A DNA stretch of 64,000 nt from Mesorhizobium sp. (GTDB lineage: Bacteria; Pseudomonadota; Alphaproteobacteria; Rhizobiales; Rhizobiaceae): NCBI GenBank assembly GCA_004020365.1, contig SAQR01000021.1, positions 29,018 to 93,017 on the forward strand. Reading direction: 5' to 3'. This document shows positions 1 to 9,169 of this stretch, one piece after another. The position numbers and the translations under genes are program-made. Each line of letters begins with the position of its first letter. Position 1 is the stretch's first letter. Under the pieces are notes generated by a model. It was not told where the DNA came from and searched no databases. It saw only the letters and a program-made list of their open reading frames with translations.

Positions 1-578
1 GAAAGGTCGTCAAACGTCTCGACCAGCAGTCGCGGGATCTCAGGCGAAGTCGGGCGAACGTCGCTCCTCGCCAATCCCAATGCCAGAACAGCCAATGCCG
101 CGACGATTGCCGCAAGAGCCACCGTCAGCCATGATGCCTTCATCCATCGAGCAGGGGGCGGGACTTTCTCTGCCCGGTCGACAGGCAAGTCCGGCTCAAT
201 GGTCTCGAGGGGCGATCGCACCGAGAACGTTGGAACGTAACCGCCTTTCGGGATCGTGATGAGAATCGGATCGTCGTGTCCGGCAGTCAGGTAGTATCGT
301 TCGAGCCCGCGCCGGAGGTGGCCAGCCTCGATTCGGACAATCGGATCCGTCTGCGGGTCGAAGGACATGTCACGGCCGAACACTTCGACTGCGATCGAAT
401 AGGCCTTGATACGATCACCGCGACCCGCCAGCGTCTCCTCCACCACATGGCTGAGGAAGCGGCGCTCGCGACCGGTTGCATCGAAGTCCGCGCTGTTGAG
501 GATCAGGGCAAGCTGGGCACGACAATCCTCTGGGGCGAGCCCATGCTCCCTCCCTATGGCTGGTTCCGCCCGGATCAC
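1..578 (-). CDS. Membrane-anchored regulator, N-terminal part (cut by the window edge)
   Basis: This gene runs leftwards off the window, so only about 192 N-terminal residues are visible. The best start is the GTG at 578, preceded by GTGAGGGA; an in-frame stop lies a few codons upstream. The N-terminal 110 residues (e.g. SHVVEETLAGRGDRIKAYSI, then FDPQTDPIVRIEAGHLRRGL and IPKGGYVP) match the winged-helix-like domain that many rhizobial TPR or cyclase-type membrane proteins carry ahead of a single membrane segment. A hydrophobic stretch near residues 143-165 is that segment. The C-terminal domain, which would define the function (often TolB-like or TPR), is outside the window. The gene is divergent from the envelope genes to its right. 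I am confident it is coding and only moderately confident of a regulatory role. Confidence 0.75.
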   Translation of the reverse strand, partial: MIRAEPAIGREHGLAPEDCRAQLALILNSADFDATGRERRFLSHVVEETLAGRGDRIKAYSIAVEVFGRDMSFDPQTDPIVRIEAGHLRRGLERYYLTAGHDDPILITIPKGGYVPTFSVRSPLETIEPDLPVDRAEKVPPPARWMKASWLTVALAAIVAALAVLALGLARSDVRPTSPEIPRLLVETFDDL

Positions 579-938
579 CTTGGTTCCCTCACCTGACGTT
601 CTGGGGGTGACCACTCCCAGTTATATTTCATTTTTCGCCGGTTACCCTCGCTGCGTAATTTATAACCGCGAGCCTGTTCTTGCAATACTCCCAGTAGTCT
701 GAACGGATAACGCTGGGACGACGGCGACGGTTCGCGCAATGCACCGGCGGATGACAACGGATCAAAGAGTTAGGCGGCCTCGCCGGCAGCGCAATTTGAG
801 TTTGCGATTTTAGGCTTGGTGCCGACCGAGCTCGCTATGGAATGTTCAGATATTACCCTGTCGCCCACGTAACTTACATTCCGCAGCCGCCTCCCTGCGA
901 TAGGCTACGGTGGTTTCGGAAAAACACGAACTTGCGCC
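579..938. other. Intergenic region with candidate promoters
   Basis: This 360-base stretch separates the divergent regulator and the small protein at 939. It holds motif copy A at 864-884. Near 651 there is a looser look-alike, GCGTAATTTATAACCG. I see no convincing gene in it. Confidence 0.5.
864..884 (+). promoter_or_regulatory. Repeated palindromic motif, copy A
   Basis: The core CACGTAACTTACATTCC contains the odd palindrome GTAA-C-TTAC. The sequence TAGGCTAC begins 16 bases after the motif, at 901. The small conserved gene at 939 starts 54 bases downstream. Near-identical copies occur at 5212 and 9627 and a weaker one at 19615, all on the plus strand between genes. It could be an operator or part of a promoter; the regulator is unknown. 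Confidence 0.5.
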
Positions 939-1250
939 ATGAGGATGGACGACGAACCGGCTGATAGACAAAGAGCGGTCTCGGCGGCGGTTCGTCGGTT
1001 CCCGCAATTTGAATTGGCGATCCATCGGCTGTTGGGCCGAAGTGAGGGCTTTCAGGATATGTGCGAGGAACTCGCAGAAGCGGAGCTGGCACTCTTGAGG
1101 ATCGACAAGGTCCCGCCGGCATTGCGCGAGTCCAGACGAGCCGAATGGCAGGAACTGGTGGATCGGTTGGTTGGGGAGGTCGGAGCCGTGCTGCGCGCGG
1201 ATGCCGCCCGGAAACCGCATGTCATTCCTTGGCCGCCACGCCAGAATTAA
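939..1250 (+). CDS. Small conserved hypothetical protein (103 aa)
   Basis: This encodes a soluble, mostly helical and charged protein with no signal peptide or membrane segment. The central part (EELAEAELALLRIDKVPPAL, then RRAEWQELVDRLVGEVG) looks like a conserved helical domain, but I cannot name the family or a function. It lies 54 bases after motif A. A decayed second copy, with its own copy of the motif at nearly the same distance, lies at about 5268-5478, so the motif and this gene were duplicated as a unit. A hydrophilic protein sitting first in a cluster of envelope genes could be regulatory, but that is only inference. Confidence 0.65.
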   Translation: MRMDDEPADRQRAVSAAVRRFPQFELAIHRLLGRSEGFQDMCEELAEAELALLRIDKVPPALRESRRAEWQELVDRLVGEVGAVLRADAARKPHVIPWPPRQN

Positions 1251-1533
1251 TTAGCGGAGGCTGGCTTGGAATTTCTGTCTGGCAATCGACCTCCACCAAA
1301 CTATAGCAGCCGTGCTCCCGGCACTTGTCGTCACGGTAAGCCCCGATAGCGGACCCGAGGGGCTCGATTCCGCACGGGAATTGCCCCGAAGTAAGCCCAG
1401 CACTGTCCGTCCGCGGCAGCCACGAACCAAACGAACCGCTGTCGACATCAAAAAAGATCGGAATCCGATATCCATTGGCTGAGCAGCGCGGATACAGATA
1501 TGTTGTCACTGTGGGCGCGATCGCATCGGCCAT
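1222..1533 (-). CDS. Possible Cys-rich small protein (103 aa)
   Basis: This minus-strand reading frame fills the gap between two plus-strand genes and runs from an ATG at 1533. The product has five cysteines and reads like folded protein (e.g. YRIPIFFDVDSGSFGSWLPR, then CREHGCYSLVEVDC), with GC-rich third positions. No clear ribosome binding site precedes the ATG, and the frame stays open upstream as a shadow of the barrel gene, so chance cannot be excluded. Its 3' end overlaps the preceding plus-strand gene by 29 bases in a convergent arrangement. The function is unknown. Confidence 0.35.
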   Translation of the reverse strand: MADAIAPTVTTYLYPRCSANGYRIPIFFDVDSGSFGSWLPRTDSAGLTSGQFPCGIEPLGSAIGAYRDDKCREHGCYSLVEVDCQTEIPSQPPLINSGVAAKE

Positions 1534-1566
1534 GAAGTAAAAGACGGAACTAGAGGGGACTTCGAT

Positions 1567-2379
1567 ATGGGAATCATCCGAGCTCTCGTGTTGGCTTCGG
1601 CGGGAACAGCGGCAGCGTTGTTTGCGGTGCCGGCGATCGCTGCGGACGCTGCGACGCAACTTCCTGAAGCCGCGCCCGTGCCTGCTGAAGCCGTGCCGGC
1701 CTGGACCTTCACCGCAGAACCCTATTTCTGGATGGCGGGAATGAAGGGCAGGGTCGGCGTCAGGGGCCTGTCGCCGGTAGATATCGACGTCGATTTCGGC
1801 CAGATTTTCGACCACATCGATTGGTCTCCCCCGCCGGTCATGCTTGCCGGCGAGGCGCGCAATGGCCGCTACGCTCTTTTCACCGACTTCATCTACCTGG
1901 GACTCGAGGCCGATGGCACGTCGCCCGGCCCATTGGCTCTTTTTTCGGCCGAAGCGAACATGAATACGGTGGTGTGGACCTTCGGCGGCTCCTATCGGGT
2001 CGTCGACAATGGCACCGCGACCTTGGACGTTCTGGCCGGCGGACGGCTTTGGCACCTCGATGCGGATCTGACCGTTACTGGCCCTCTCGCCGTAAGAGAG
2101 GCCAGCGGCAGCAAGACCTGGGTCGACCCCATTATTGGTGTGGCCGGCGATGTTGCTCTCGGCAACGGTTTCGGACTCCATGGCGAGGCGGATGTCGGTG
2201 GCTTCGGGCTTGGCGCCGACATCGATTGGCAGGTGCAGGGCACGCTTCAATACCGGTACCGTGATTGGGTCACGCTGGAAGCGGGATATCGCTACCTTGC
2301 CGTAGACTACGACGACGACCGATTTGTGTTTGACATAGCGATGCAGGGACCAATCATCGGCGCCAGATTTCGGTTCTGA
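1567..2379 (+). CDS. Outer-membrane beta-barrel protein
   Basis: The 270-residue product starts with a clear Sec signal peptide (about residues 1-25, ending AIA-A). After a short Pro/Ala-rich linker, alternating amphipathic strands run to the end, and the protein closes with GARFRF, a terminal Phe typical of outer-membrane barrels. Segments such as GYRYLAVDYDDDRF resemble the last strands of small 8-stranded barrels. A ligand cannot be read from the sequence. It lies between the small gene at 939 and the broken lipoprotein hydrolase at 2422, all on the same strand, and probably shares their transcript. It could be a structural or adhesion barrel or a small porin. Confidence 0.8.
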   Translation: MGIIRALVLASAGTAAALFAVPAIAADAATQLPEAAPVPAEAVPAWTFTAEPYFWMAGMKGRVGVRGLSPVDIDVDFGQIFDHIDWSPPPVMLAGEARNGRYALFTDFIYLGLEADGTSPGPLALFSAEANMNTVVWTFGGSYRVVDNGTATLDVLAGGRLWHLDADLTVTGPLAVREASGSKTWVDPIIGVAGDVALGNGFGLHGEADVGGFGLGADIDWQVQGTLQYRYRDWVTLEAGYRYLAVDYDDDRFVFDIAMQGPIIGARFRF

Positions 2380-2421
2380 TTGGATCTGAGTTGGGGATGA
2401 CTTCGAAACGGGAGAAGAGTT

Positions 2422-3729
2422 TTGGGGAACTGTTTCGTGAGCCTGTCCACAGTCAGACGTATCAGCAACGTCTTGTTGGCGTCGGCGTTGGTTGGCCTGC
2501 TGTGGGGGTGCGCGTCCCGTCCGACGAATGTGCTGCTGCCCGTGGCCGACACCTCGCCTTCCTCCAGCAAGGTGGAAATGCTGGTCGCAACGACACGCAG
2601 TCGGTCCTCCAATCCGGCACAAATGTATACGGGCGAGCGCGGACTGGCCCCCTCGTTCGCTGAAATTACGGTTTCGATCCCTCCGCCATCCGTCCGCAAG
2701 GTTGGAGAGGTTGCATGGCCCAAGAAGCTGCCATCAAACCCGGCGACTGATTTCGCCGTCGTGCAGGCCCAAGAATTGACGCTCGAGACAGCGTAGGGGT
2801 GGCTTAGCGCCTCGGTCAGGAAGAGCCCGGATCACAGTGTCCTCGTCTTTATTCACGGATTCAACAATCGCTTTGAAGACGCGGTCTATCGTTTTGCGCA
2901 GATCGCAAAGGACACGGACACGCAAAGCGTCCCGATCCTGGTCACATGGCCCTCCCGAGGCAGTGCGCTGGCGTATGGCTACGATCGTGAAAGCACCAAC
3001 TACACGCGAAATGCGCTTGAACTGCTGTTCCAATATCTTGCACGCGATCCCCAGATAAAGGAAGTTTCGATCCTCGCCCATTCGATGGGCAACTGGCTTG
3101 CGTTGGAAGGCTTGCGCCAGATGGCCATCCGCAATGGCGGTCTTCCGGCGAAGTTCAAAAACGTCATGCTTGCAGCGCCAGACGTCGACGTCGACGTGTT
3201 TCGCACTCAGATTGCCGACATGGGCAAACAGCACCCGCAGTTCACCCTCTTTGTCTCGCAAGACGATCGCGCGCTCAAAGTTTCGCGACGGGTCTGGGGC
3301 GATATCCCCCGGCTCGGATCGATTGATCCGGAACAAGCTCCATACAAGGAAGAACTCGCGAACAACAATATAACCGTCATCGATCTGACGAAAATCAAAT
3401 CCGGAGATCGTTTGCATCACGGCAAGTTCGCCTCGTCACCGCAGATCGTGCAACTGATCGGGGCGCGTATGGCCAGCGGCCAGACGTTGACCGACAACAG
3501 GATAGGCCTGGGCGACACGATCATTCACGCAACGACCGGTGCGGCGGCAGCGGCGGGCAGCGCGGCAGGGTTGGTGATTGCGGCACCTGTTGCAGCGGTC
3601 GATCAAAACAGCAGAGAAAATTTAGGCAACCACATCGGCGCCTTGACGGGGTCCCAGACCAGCCGGAAATCGAGTGCTGGCAAGGAATGCGTTGGCTCCG
3701 CTTCGACTATCAAAGACTGCAAGAAATAA
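2422..3729 (+). pseudogene. DUF900-type alpha/beta hydrolase lipoprotein, interrupted by an in-frame TAG
   Basis: Read through one internal TAG (2794-2796), this is a 435-residue protein of the DUF900-type alpha/beta hydrolases. It has a signal sequence with a lipobox ending WGC (Cys near residue 30), an oxyanion-region FIHGFNN near residue 143, a nucleophile elbow AHSMG with Ser near 221, an Asp in APDVDVDVF near 254 and a His in LHHGKF near 333. The parts before and after the TAG are in the same frame and both match the family, so a single base change (for example CAG to TAG) explains the break. The C-terminal piece alone could be translated from the GTG or ATG codons after the stop, but it would lack the export signal. 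It could be a real nonsense mutation or a sequence error. Confidence 0.8.
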
Positions 3730-3834
3730 TCATTCGTCGAAGCCAAAGCGGCGGCACTGAAGCCGGATGACGGGGAGAGTCAACCGCATCCGCAGGAACG
3801 TTGCCACGGTCCGTCTGGCTAAAAAGGGGAATGA

Positions 3835-4848
3835 ATGCGTCGCGTCGCTCGGATCTCGCTTGCCATTATCCTTTCGCTAGCCGTCGCAATCCTGACTGCC
3901 TGGGCCGGACTTGCCATGTGGTATCGCCTGCCCGTGGCTGAGCTTGGACGGGCTGTTGCCGGCGTCCTTTTCGTCTTGTTCGGCCTCGCCACCGTCATCG
4001 CGCTCTTCAGCCGGTTTCGCATCAGGGCGCTTGTCCTTTTTGCAGCTGCGTTTGCTGTGGTTCTGGTTTGGTGGAGCACCATCAGGCCTTTCGATCACGC
4101 GGACTGGGCGCCCGACGTTGCCCGTCAGGTAACCGGCACCCGCGACGGTAACCTGTTGACGCTGACTGATGTGCGCGACTTCGAATGGCGTAGCGCTACT
4201 GATTTCACCGAACGCTGGACAACGCGGACCTACGACCTCTCCAACCTTCAGACGGTCGACCTCTTCATGTCTTATTGGTCCGGGACCAAAATCGCCCATG
4301 TCATCATAAGCTTCGGCTTTGCAGGAGGTGACTATCTTGCCTGGTCGATTGAGGTGCGACGCCAGGGAGGCGGCAAGTTTTCTCCCATGGCAGACCTGTT
4401 CAAGAGCAATCCCCTGGTCATTATTGCGGCTGACGAGCGAGACGTCGTCGGCGTCAGGTCAAACGTTCGCGGAGAGGATGTCCAAATCTATCGGCTAAAA
4501 GCGTCACCGGAAGCGGCCCGGGCGCTCTTGTTGGAATACGTCTTGGACGCAAATGCACTTTCCACGACTCCGGAGTTCTATAATTCCATTACGACGAACT
4601 GCACGACCACGATCGTCAAGATGATGCGAGCCGTCGGTGACGTGGTGCCTCTTGACTGGCGCCTCATCGTTAACGGCTATCTTCCCGAATATGCGTATGC
4701 ACGGGGTGCACTCGATGTCAGCTTGCCGATGTCGGTTTTGAGGAATGCAGCCCACATTGACGGCCGTGCGCGGGAGTCGGGCCTTTCGCCAAACTTTTCA
4801 AGATTGATCCGTGTTGGCGTACCGTCTCCCATCCCAAATGCGCATTGA
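3835..4848 (+). CDS. DUF4105 (Lnb N-terminal periplasmic domain) membrane protein
   Basis: The 337-residue protein has three N-terminal membrane segments (about residues 5-28, 36-58 and 64-82), followed by a periplasmic domain. The domain includes VDLFMSYW, a central SIEVRRQGGGKFSPM segment and NSITTNCTTTIVKMM with Cys256, the usual layout of the DUF4105/Lnb family. The conserved Cys suggests a papain-like hydrolase fold, but no substrate is known for this branch. It follows the hydrolase locus by about 105 bases on the same strand. A short AAAAGGGG precedes the ATG at 3835. Confidence 0.85.
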   Translation: MRRVARISLAIILSLAVAILTAWAGLAMWYRLPVAELGRAVAGVLFVLFGLATVIALFSRFRIRALVLFAAAFAVVLVWWSTIRPFDHADWAPDVARQVTGTRDGNLLTLTDVRDFEWRSATDFTERWTTRTYDLSNLQTVDLFMSYWSGTKIAHVIISFGFAGGDYLAWSIEVRRQGGGKFSPMADLFKSNPLVIIAADERDVVGVRSNVRGEDVQIYRLKASPEAARALLLEYVLDANALSTTPEFYNSITTNCTTTIVKMMRAVGDVVPLDWRLIVNGYLPEYAYARGALDVSLPMSVLRNAAHIDGRARESGLSPNFSRLIRVGVPSPIPNAH

Positions 4849-4970
4849 TCTGCATCATGTCCGGCGCACGCGTACGAATGGTCACGGACCGACGATATAG
4901 GCAGGGATTCCTGGACACCGGCGCGAATGCCGGTGGCCCAATGATGTCACTTCGAACTGCCCGTTGACGC

Positions 4971-5105
4971 TTGGGCCTGCAGGGAATAACCGGGTTGTCT
5001 GCCGCCATTGGGGGCCTCATTGCAGCGCGTGCCGCGGTGCTCTCGGCCGTCGCAGCGATCAATGCCCAGAAAATGGCCAAGCTTCCGCGACCTGCGGCCG
5101 ACTGA
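4971..5105 (+). CDS. Possible small membrane peptide or gene remnant (44 aa, TTG start)
   Basis: This frame reads as a hydrophobic helix rich in Ala, Gly and Ile, followed by KMAKLPRPAAD. It resembles a short transmembrane peptide or the tail of a lost membrane protein. Only a TTG is available as a start, and no ribosome binding site is visible. It lies in the 4849-5723 non-coding stretch, which also holds motif B and a decayed gene. I do not recognise a family. Confidence 0.2.
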   Translation: MGLQGITGLSAAIGGLIAARAAVLSAVAAINAQKMAKLPRPAAD

Positions 5106-5211
5106 TGGCGATCCCGGCGTCAGCCATACTTCCTTCCTGCGGAGGCATCCGCCTCGCGTGTTGAGGTTTTCGACCCGCCCCCACCTCGTTTCTTCGTCGA
5201 TTACGGGGTGG

Positions 5212-5232
5212 TCCACGTAACTTACATGCTGC
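5212..5232 (+). promoter_or_regulatory. Repeated palindromic motif, copy B
   Basis: The core CCACGTAACTTACAT is identical to copy A over 15 bases. Decayed coding sequence related to the 939 gene follows at almost the same distance as in copy A: about 90 bases to the homologous codons here, 94 there. The DUF1254 genes lie about 490 bases downstream. Confidence 0.5.
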
Positions 5233-5267
5233 GGCTGGCACGTCACGAATGCCGAGCCTAGGTTGCT

Positions 5268-5478
5268 TTGATAACGTGGCGCAATGCTGGCGAGTATCGG
5301 GCCAAAAGGCAAAAAAGCATTGTCCGCGGCAGCGCGTCGGTTCCGCAGGCGGAATTCTCAATCCGCCGGTTGATCGACAGAAACGAGGCCTTTCGAAGGT
5401 CGACATCGATCCGCGGAATTGCGCAAGGCGAGGGGAGCAAGAATGATAGGCAGGTTTGACCGAGGAAGTCGGGGACCG
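5268..5478 (+). pseudogene. Decayed duplicate of the small gene at 939
   Basis: The reading frame from 5268 gives SVPQAEFSIRRLIDRNEAF, which aligns with the 939 product (FPQFELAIHRLLGRSEGF). After FR the homology breaks: roughly 40 bases matching the DMCEELAEAELAL segment are missing. The rest is then spread over other frames: LSKVDIDP, then AELRKAR, then TEEVGD, matching LLRIDKVPP, ALRESRR and VGEVG. This is a frameshifted, internally deleted paralogue downstream of its own motif copy. The remaining sequence to the DUF1254 start at 5724 shows nothing I can name. Confidence 0.6.
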
Positions 5479-5723
5479 CACTGGAGGGCAAGGACAAGCA
5501 CGTGGTCGAGAAGACACACCCGGACCGCTGATGACTGACAGTCGCCTCCTGCTATTGGGCTGAAAGCCCCGACACCGGTCCCGACGGGCTTAGGTTTCGC
5601 ACCGGAATTACACTTCTGTTCCCGAAAAAATGAGAACACCGGCCTGCCTGCCTGCGCGAACTGTCGAAAAGAATTGTGAAACACACGAATTCGATAATTC
5701 ATCGAATGAAAAAGGAGTACGGC

Positions 5724-7157
5724 ATGTTAACAAAGCGAGATCTACTTCGCTCAGCCGCGGCGATTGCCGCTGGCGCCGCGATTGCAAAGCCAAGCCTGCT
5801 GATGGCGCAGAGCTACCCCGGCATCATCGAGGCCAAGGACATCGCCGAGGAGGGCTTCATCTACGGCTTACCGCTCGTGATGAACTATGCGGTGATGAAT
5901 GAATTCGCCGTCGACCCGAAGTCCAGCCAGTTCAAGGCGCCGTTCAACGCAATCAACAACATGCATCAAGTCGCCACCCCGGCGGACACGGCAATCATCA
6001 CCCCCAACAGCGACACGCCATACTCCATACTATGGCTGGACTTGCGTGCCGAGCCGATGGTGATCTCCGTGCCGGCGGTGGAGAAGGAGCGCTATTATTC
6101 GGTGCAGTTGATCGATGGCAACACGTACAACTTCGGCTACATCGGCAGCCGCGCTACGGGGAACGATCCGGGCTCCTATCTCGTCGTCGGACCCGACTGG
6201 AAAGGCGAGAAACCCGCTGGCATCAAGCAGGTATTCTCCTCGACCACCCCGTTCGTGTTCGCCAACTTTCGGACCCAGCTTATCAACCTGGAAGATATGC
6301 CGAACGTCGAGAAAATTCAGGCCGGCTACAAGGCGCAGCCGCTTTCCGCTTTTCTTAAGCAACCCGCCCCGTCCGCCGCGCCGACGATCGAGTTCCTTCC
6401 TGCCACCACAGCCGGGATCAAGGACAACTTCTTCCAATATCTCGATGCGGCCCTGCAATTCGTCCCCGAGACGCCAAGGGACAAGGATATTCGTGCGAAA
6501 CTAGCGAAGATTGGCATCGGTCCCGGCAAAACCTTCGAGTTGAAGGATCTATCGGTCGAACACAAAGCAGAAATGCTGATAGGCATGAAGCAAGGTGACG
6601 ATAAAATCAACAAATGGCTGGCCAGCGGAAACAAACCCATCAACGGCTGGAACGTCAGCTCGCTTCTTGGCGACGAGGCCTTCTACAATGGCGATTGGTT
6701 GCTGCGGGCCGGAGCTGCAAAGGCAGGCCTCTATGGCAATGATGCAGCAGAGGCCATGTACCCCTTCACCAGAACGGCTGCAACCGGGGAACCGCTCGAC
6801 GGCAGCAAGCACAACTACACTCTCACCTTTCCCGCCGGGAAACTCCCGCCGGTGAATTCCTTCTGGTCGGTGACGATGTATGACGGCAAGAGCCAGTTCC
6901 TGATCAAGAACCCGATCAATCGCTATCTCATCAACTCGCCGATGTTGCCCGGCATGAAGAAAAACGAGGATGGCTCGCTCACCCTCTATATCCAGAAAGA
7001 CAGCCCCGGCACGGACAAGGAAGCTAACTGGCTGCCTGCGCCCAATGGCACGATCTATCTCGTTATGCGCCTGTACTGGCCGAAGACGGAAGCGCCTTCG
7101 ATCCTGCCGGCTGGCGAAGGGACGTGGCAGCCGCCCGGTATCGAAGTGGCGCAATAA
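5724..7157 (+). CDS. Exported DUF1254/DUF1214 protein, first copy
   Basis: The start is the ATG at 5724, preceded by AAAGGAG six bases upstream; the in-frame GTG at 5676 and ATG at 5706 lack such a site. The 477-residue product begins with KRDLLRSAAAIAAGAAIAKP, a twin-arginine-like signal with KR in place of RR, so it is exported. The N-terminal half has the DUF1254 core (EEGFIYGLPLVMNYAVMNEF, then NSDTPYSILWLDLRAEPMV). The C-terminal half has DUF1214 (FPAGKLPPVNSFWSVTMYDG, then GLVMR-like LYLVMRLYWPK). Members of this pair-domain family are widespread secreted proteins of unknown biochemical function. A second copy follows 51 bases downstream. Confidence 0.85.
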   Translation: MLTKRDLLRSAAAIAAGAAIAKPSLLMAQSYPGIIEAKDIAEEGFIYGLPLVMNYAVMNEFAVDPKSSQFKAPFNAINNMHQVATPADTAIITPNSDTPYSILWLDLRAEPMVISVPAVEKERYYSVQLIDGNTYNFGYIGSRATGNDPGSYLVVGPDWKGEKPAGIKQVFSSTTPFVFANFRTQLINLEDMPNVEKIQAGYKAQPLSAFLKQPAPSAAPTIEFLPATTAGIKDNFFQYLDAALQFVPETPRDKDIRAKLAKIGIGPGKTFELKDLSVEHKAEMLIGMKQGDDKINKWLASGNKPINGWNVSSLLGDEAFYNGDWLLRAGAAKAGLYGNDAAEAMYPFTRTAATGEPLDGSKHNYTLTFPAGKLPPVNSFWSVTMYDGKSQFLIKNPINRYLINSPMLPGMKKNEDGSLTLYIQKDSPGTDKEANWLPAPNGTIYLVMRLYWPKTEAPSILPAGEGTWQPPGIEVAQ

Positions 7158-7208
7158 TTATCCCGACCAGGCTGACGCGTGGCGTCGGATGTAGATGAGG
7201 AGAGAATT

Positions 7209-8726
7209 ATGATACGCACGACGGGACTGCTCTGCGCCGCCGCCGCGGTGGTACTGATGGGCTTGGGCACTGCGTCCGCCGAAGCGCCCAAGACGAAGAT
7301 GACGACGCCGATACCGGATTCGATCATCACGCCGGAGAGTTTGGACACCAGGCTTGGCAAGCTGAACTTTTTCGACGGCTTCCCGGATGACGCCACTTCG
7401 GAGAAGCTTTACGACAACCTCGACTTCATGCGCGGCGTCGATGCCTTCCTCAACGCCATGCCCGGCGCATCGGTTGAAGCCCTGCGGGTTGGACTGGCCA
7501 GTCAGGGCGCCGACAACAACCAGACCATCCTGATCTTCGAAAACCTGATGGACTCGCATTCGTTGTACCTGACCGGCAACACCGAAAGCATCTACAATCT
7601 GATGTGGCTGGACACCAAGGCCGGTCCGCTGGTCATCGAGACGCCGCCCAATATCCTGGGCATGATCGATAATCACTGGTTCCAATATGTCGGCGATGTC
7701 GGCAATGCCGGTCCGGACAAGGGCAAGGGTGGAAAATATCTGCTCTTGCCGCCGGGCTACGAGGGCGAGGTCCCCGAAGGTTATTTCGTATTGCGGACGT
7801 CGACCTACGGAAACCTGTTCTTCTGGCGTGGCTTCCTTGAGAATGGCAGCACCGCAACTGCGGTCGAAAACACCAAGAAATTCGCCAAGGTGTATCCTCT
7901 TTCGGACGTCGGCAATCCGCCGCCAATGAAAATCATCAATACGTCTGGCAAGAAGTACAACACCATCCATGCCAATGATTTCCATTTCTACGAGGAAGTG
8001 AACAACATCGTCCAGTATGAGCCGAACGAGGCCTATCACCCGGAAGTGCTGGGACAACTCGCCGCCATCGGCATTGAAAAGGGCAAACCCTTCGCACCCG
8101 ACGAGCGGATGAAGAAGATCCTCACCGAAGCCGTTGCCGTCGGCAACGCGACCGCGCGCACCATCACCTTCAAGACCCGCATGAAGGATGCCTATTATTA
8201 TCCGGACAGTGCTTGGTTCACCGGCTTTGTCGGCGGCAGCTATGAGTTTCTTCTGCAGCCTGGCATTCGCTACCTGGATGCCCGCGTCCTGTTCCACTAC
8301 TATGCGACGGGCATCACGCCGGCCATGGCGATAAAGCGCGTCGGCATCGGTTCGCAATACGCCGGCGCCACGACCGACAAGGACGGCAAGCCGTTCGATG
8401 GCGGCAAAACCTATAAGATCCACCTGCCGCCAAACATTCCGGCAAAAGAATTCTGGTCGTTTGTTGTGTATGACAACCAGACGCGTTCGATGCTGCAGAC
8501 GGACCAGCAATTCCCCAGCATTGGCAGCGACAAGAAAGACATCGTGATCAACGCGGACTCCTCAGTCGACGTCTGGTTCGGCCCGACCGCGCCGGAAGGC
8601 CATGAGGCCAACTGGGTTCAGACGGTGCCCGGCAAAGGCTGGAACGTTCTGCTTCGCCTCTATGGCCCGCTGGAGTCATGGTTCGACAAGACCTGGAAGC
8701 CGGGCGAGTTCGAACTGGTCCAATAG
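7209..8726 (+). CDS. Exported DUF1254/DUF1214 protein, second copy
   Basis: The start is the ATG at 7209 behind GAGGAGAG; it gives a Sec signal peptide (IRTTGLLCAAAAVVLMGLG, cleaved near ASA). The 505-residue product has DUF1254 in the N-terminal half (TGNTESIYNLMWLDTKAGPL) and DUF1214 near the end (PPNIPAKEFWSFVVYDNQTR, then WNVLLRLYGPLESWFDKTW). It is diverged from the copy just upstream, so this is an old paralogue pair in one transcript. Their pairing and export suggest two subunits or two substrate variants of one envelope activity, which is inference. No catalytic residues can be assigned. Confidence 0.85.
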   Translation: MIRTTGLLCAAAAVVLMGLGTASAEAPKTKMTTPIPDSIITPESLDTRLGKLNFFDGFPDDATSEKLYDNLDFMRGVDAFLNAMPGASVEALRVGLASQGADNNQTILIFENLMDSHSLYLTGNTESIYNLMWLDTKAGPLVIETPPNILGMIDNHWFQYVGDVGNAGPDKGKGGKYLLLPPGYEGEVPEGYFVLRTSTYGNLFFWRGFLENGSTATAVENTKKFAKVYPLSDVGNPPPMKIINTSGKKYNTIHANDFHFYEEVNNIVQYEPNEAYHPEVLGQLAAIGIEKGKPFAPDERMKKILTEAVAVGNATARTITFKTRMKDAYYYPDSAWFTGFVGGSYEFLLQPGIRYLDARVLFHYYATGITPAMAIKRVGIGSQYAGATTDKDGKPFDGGKTYKIHLPPNIPAKEFWSFVVYDNQTRSMLQTDQQFPSIGSDKKDIVINADSSVDVWFGPTAPEGHEANWVQTVPGKGWNVLLRLYGPLESWFDKTWKPGEFELVQ

Positions 8727-9169
8727 GAAAAACAGTCGAATCGAGCGGATGGTTCTCTATCCGCCCGATCGATCTTTCAGATGAGGAGGTTTCAAGGCGC
8801 AGTCGGGCTGGACGTACCGGGTTGCTGACCTCGACGCCTTCTTGCTGATCCACGCGCCGGCACATTCGCAAGAGCGGCAGGCATATTTCGGCGAGGCACG
8901 TCCATACCGGCTGGTCGTTGGACGCCTACGTCTTTGGCAACACCAAGACGACGCCGGCTGACGCGTACAAATACGCATAAGGCCAGACGATCAAGCGTCC
9001 GATGGGGCTACGACATCAAGATTGACACGCCGCTGGACGAACTCCGCCTAACGTCTTGCGGTCCGACTGTGTTCGTCAGAACGTCCGCAACGACGGCATA
9101 ATGTCCGGTTTACCCATTGCGGCCGTTGCTGACAGATAGCCGGCGAACGACTATCACGCGATAGCCATG
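8727..9169. other. Non-coding stretch with unidentified remnants
   Basis: No intact gene is visible. Around 8900-8980 a plus-strand frame reads HTGWSLDAYVFGNTKTTPAD before a stop, which looks like protein but matches nothing I recognise. It is probably gene debris between the DUF1254 pair and the mscS remnant. Confidence 0.4.

Noticed and set aside
640-670. A possible fifth motif copy, GCGTAATTTATAACCG near 651
   Set aside because: It shares only part of the palindrome and lacks the ACATTCC continuation, so I did not count it.
1534-2622. A long minus-strand open frame overlapping the outer-membrane barrel gene
   Set aside because: The plus-strand frame has a signal peptide, barrel features and a terminal Phe; the minus frame over it is arginine/glycine-rich antisense sequence. 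Only the part ending at 1533 is kept as a weak candidate.
7158-8510. A 450-codon minus-strand frame opposite the second DUF1254 gene
   Set aside because: It is the antisense of a well-supported gene, with no domain or ribosome binding site.
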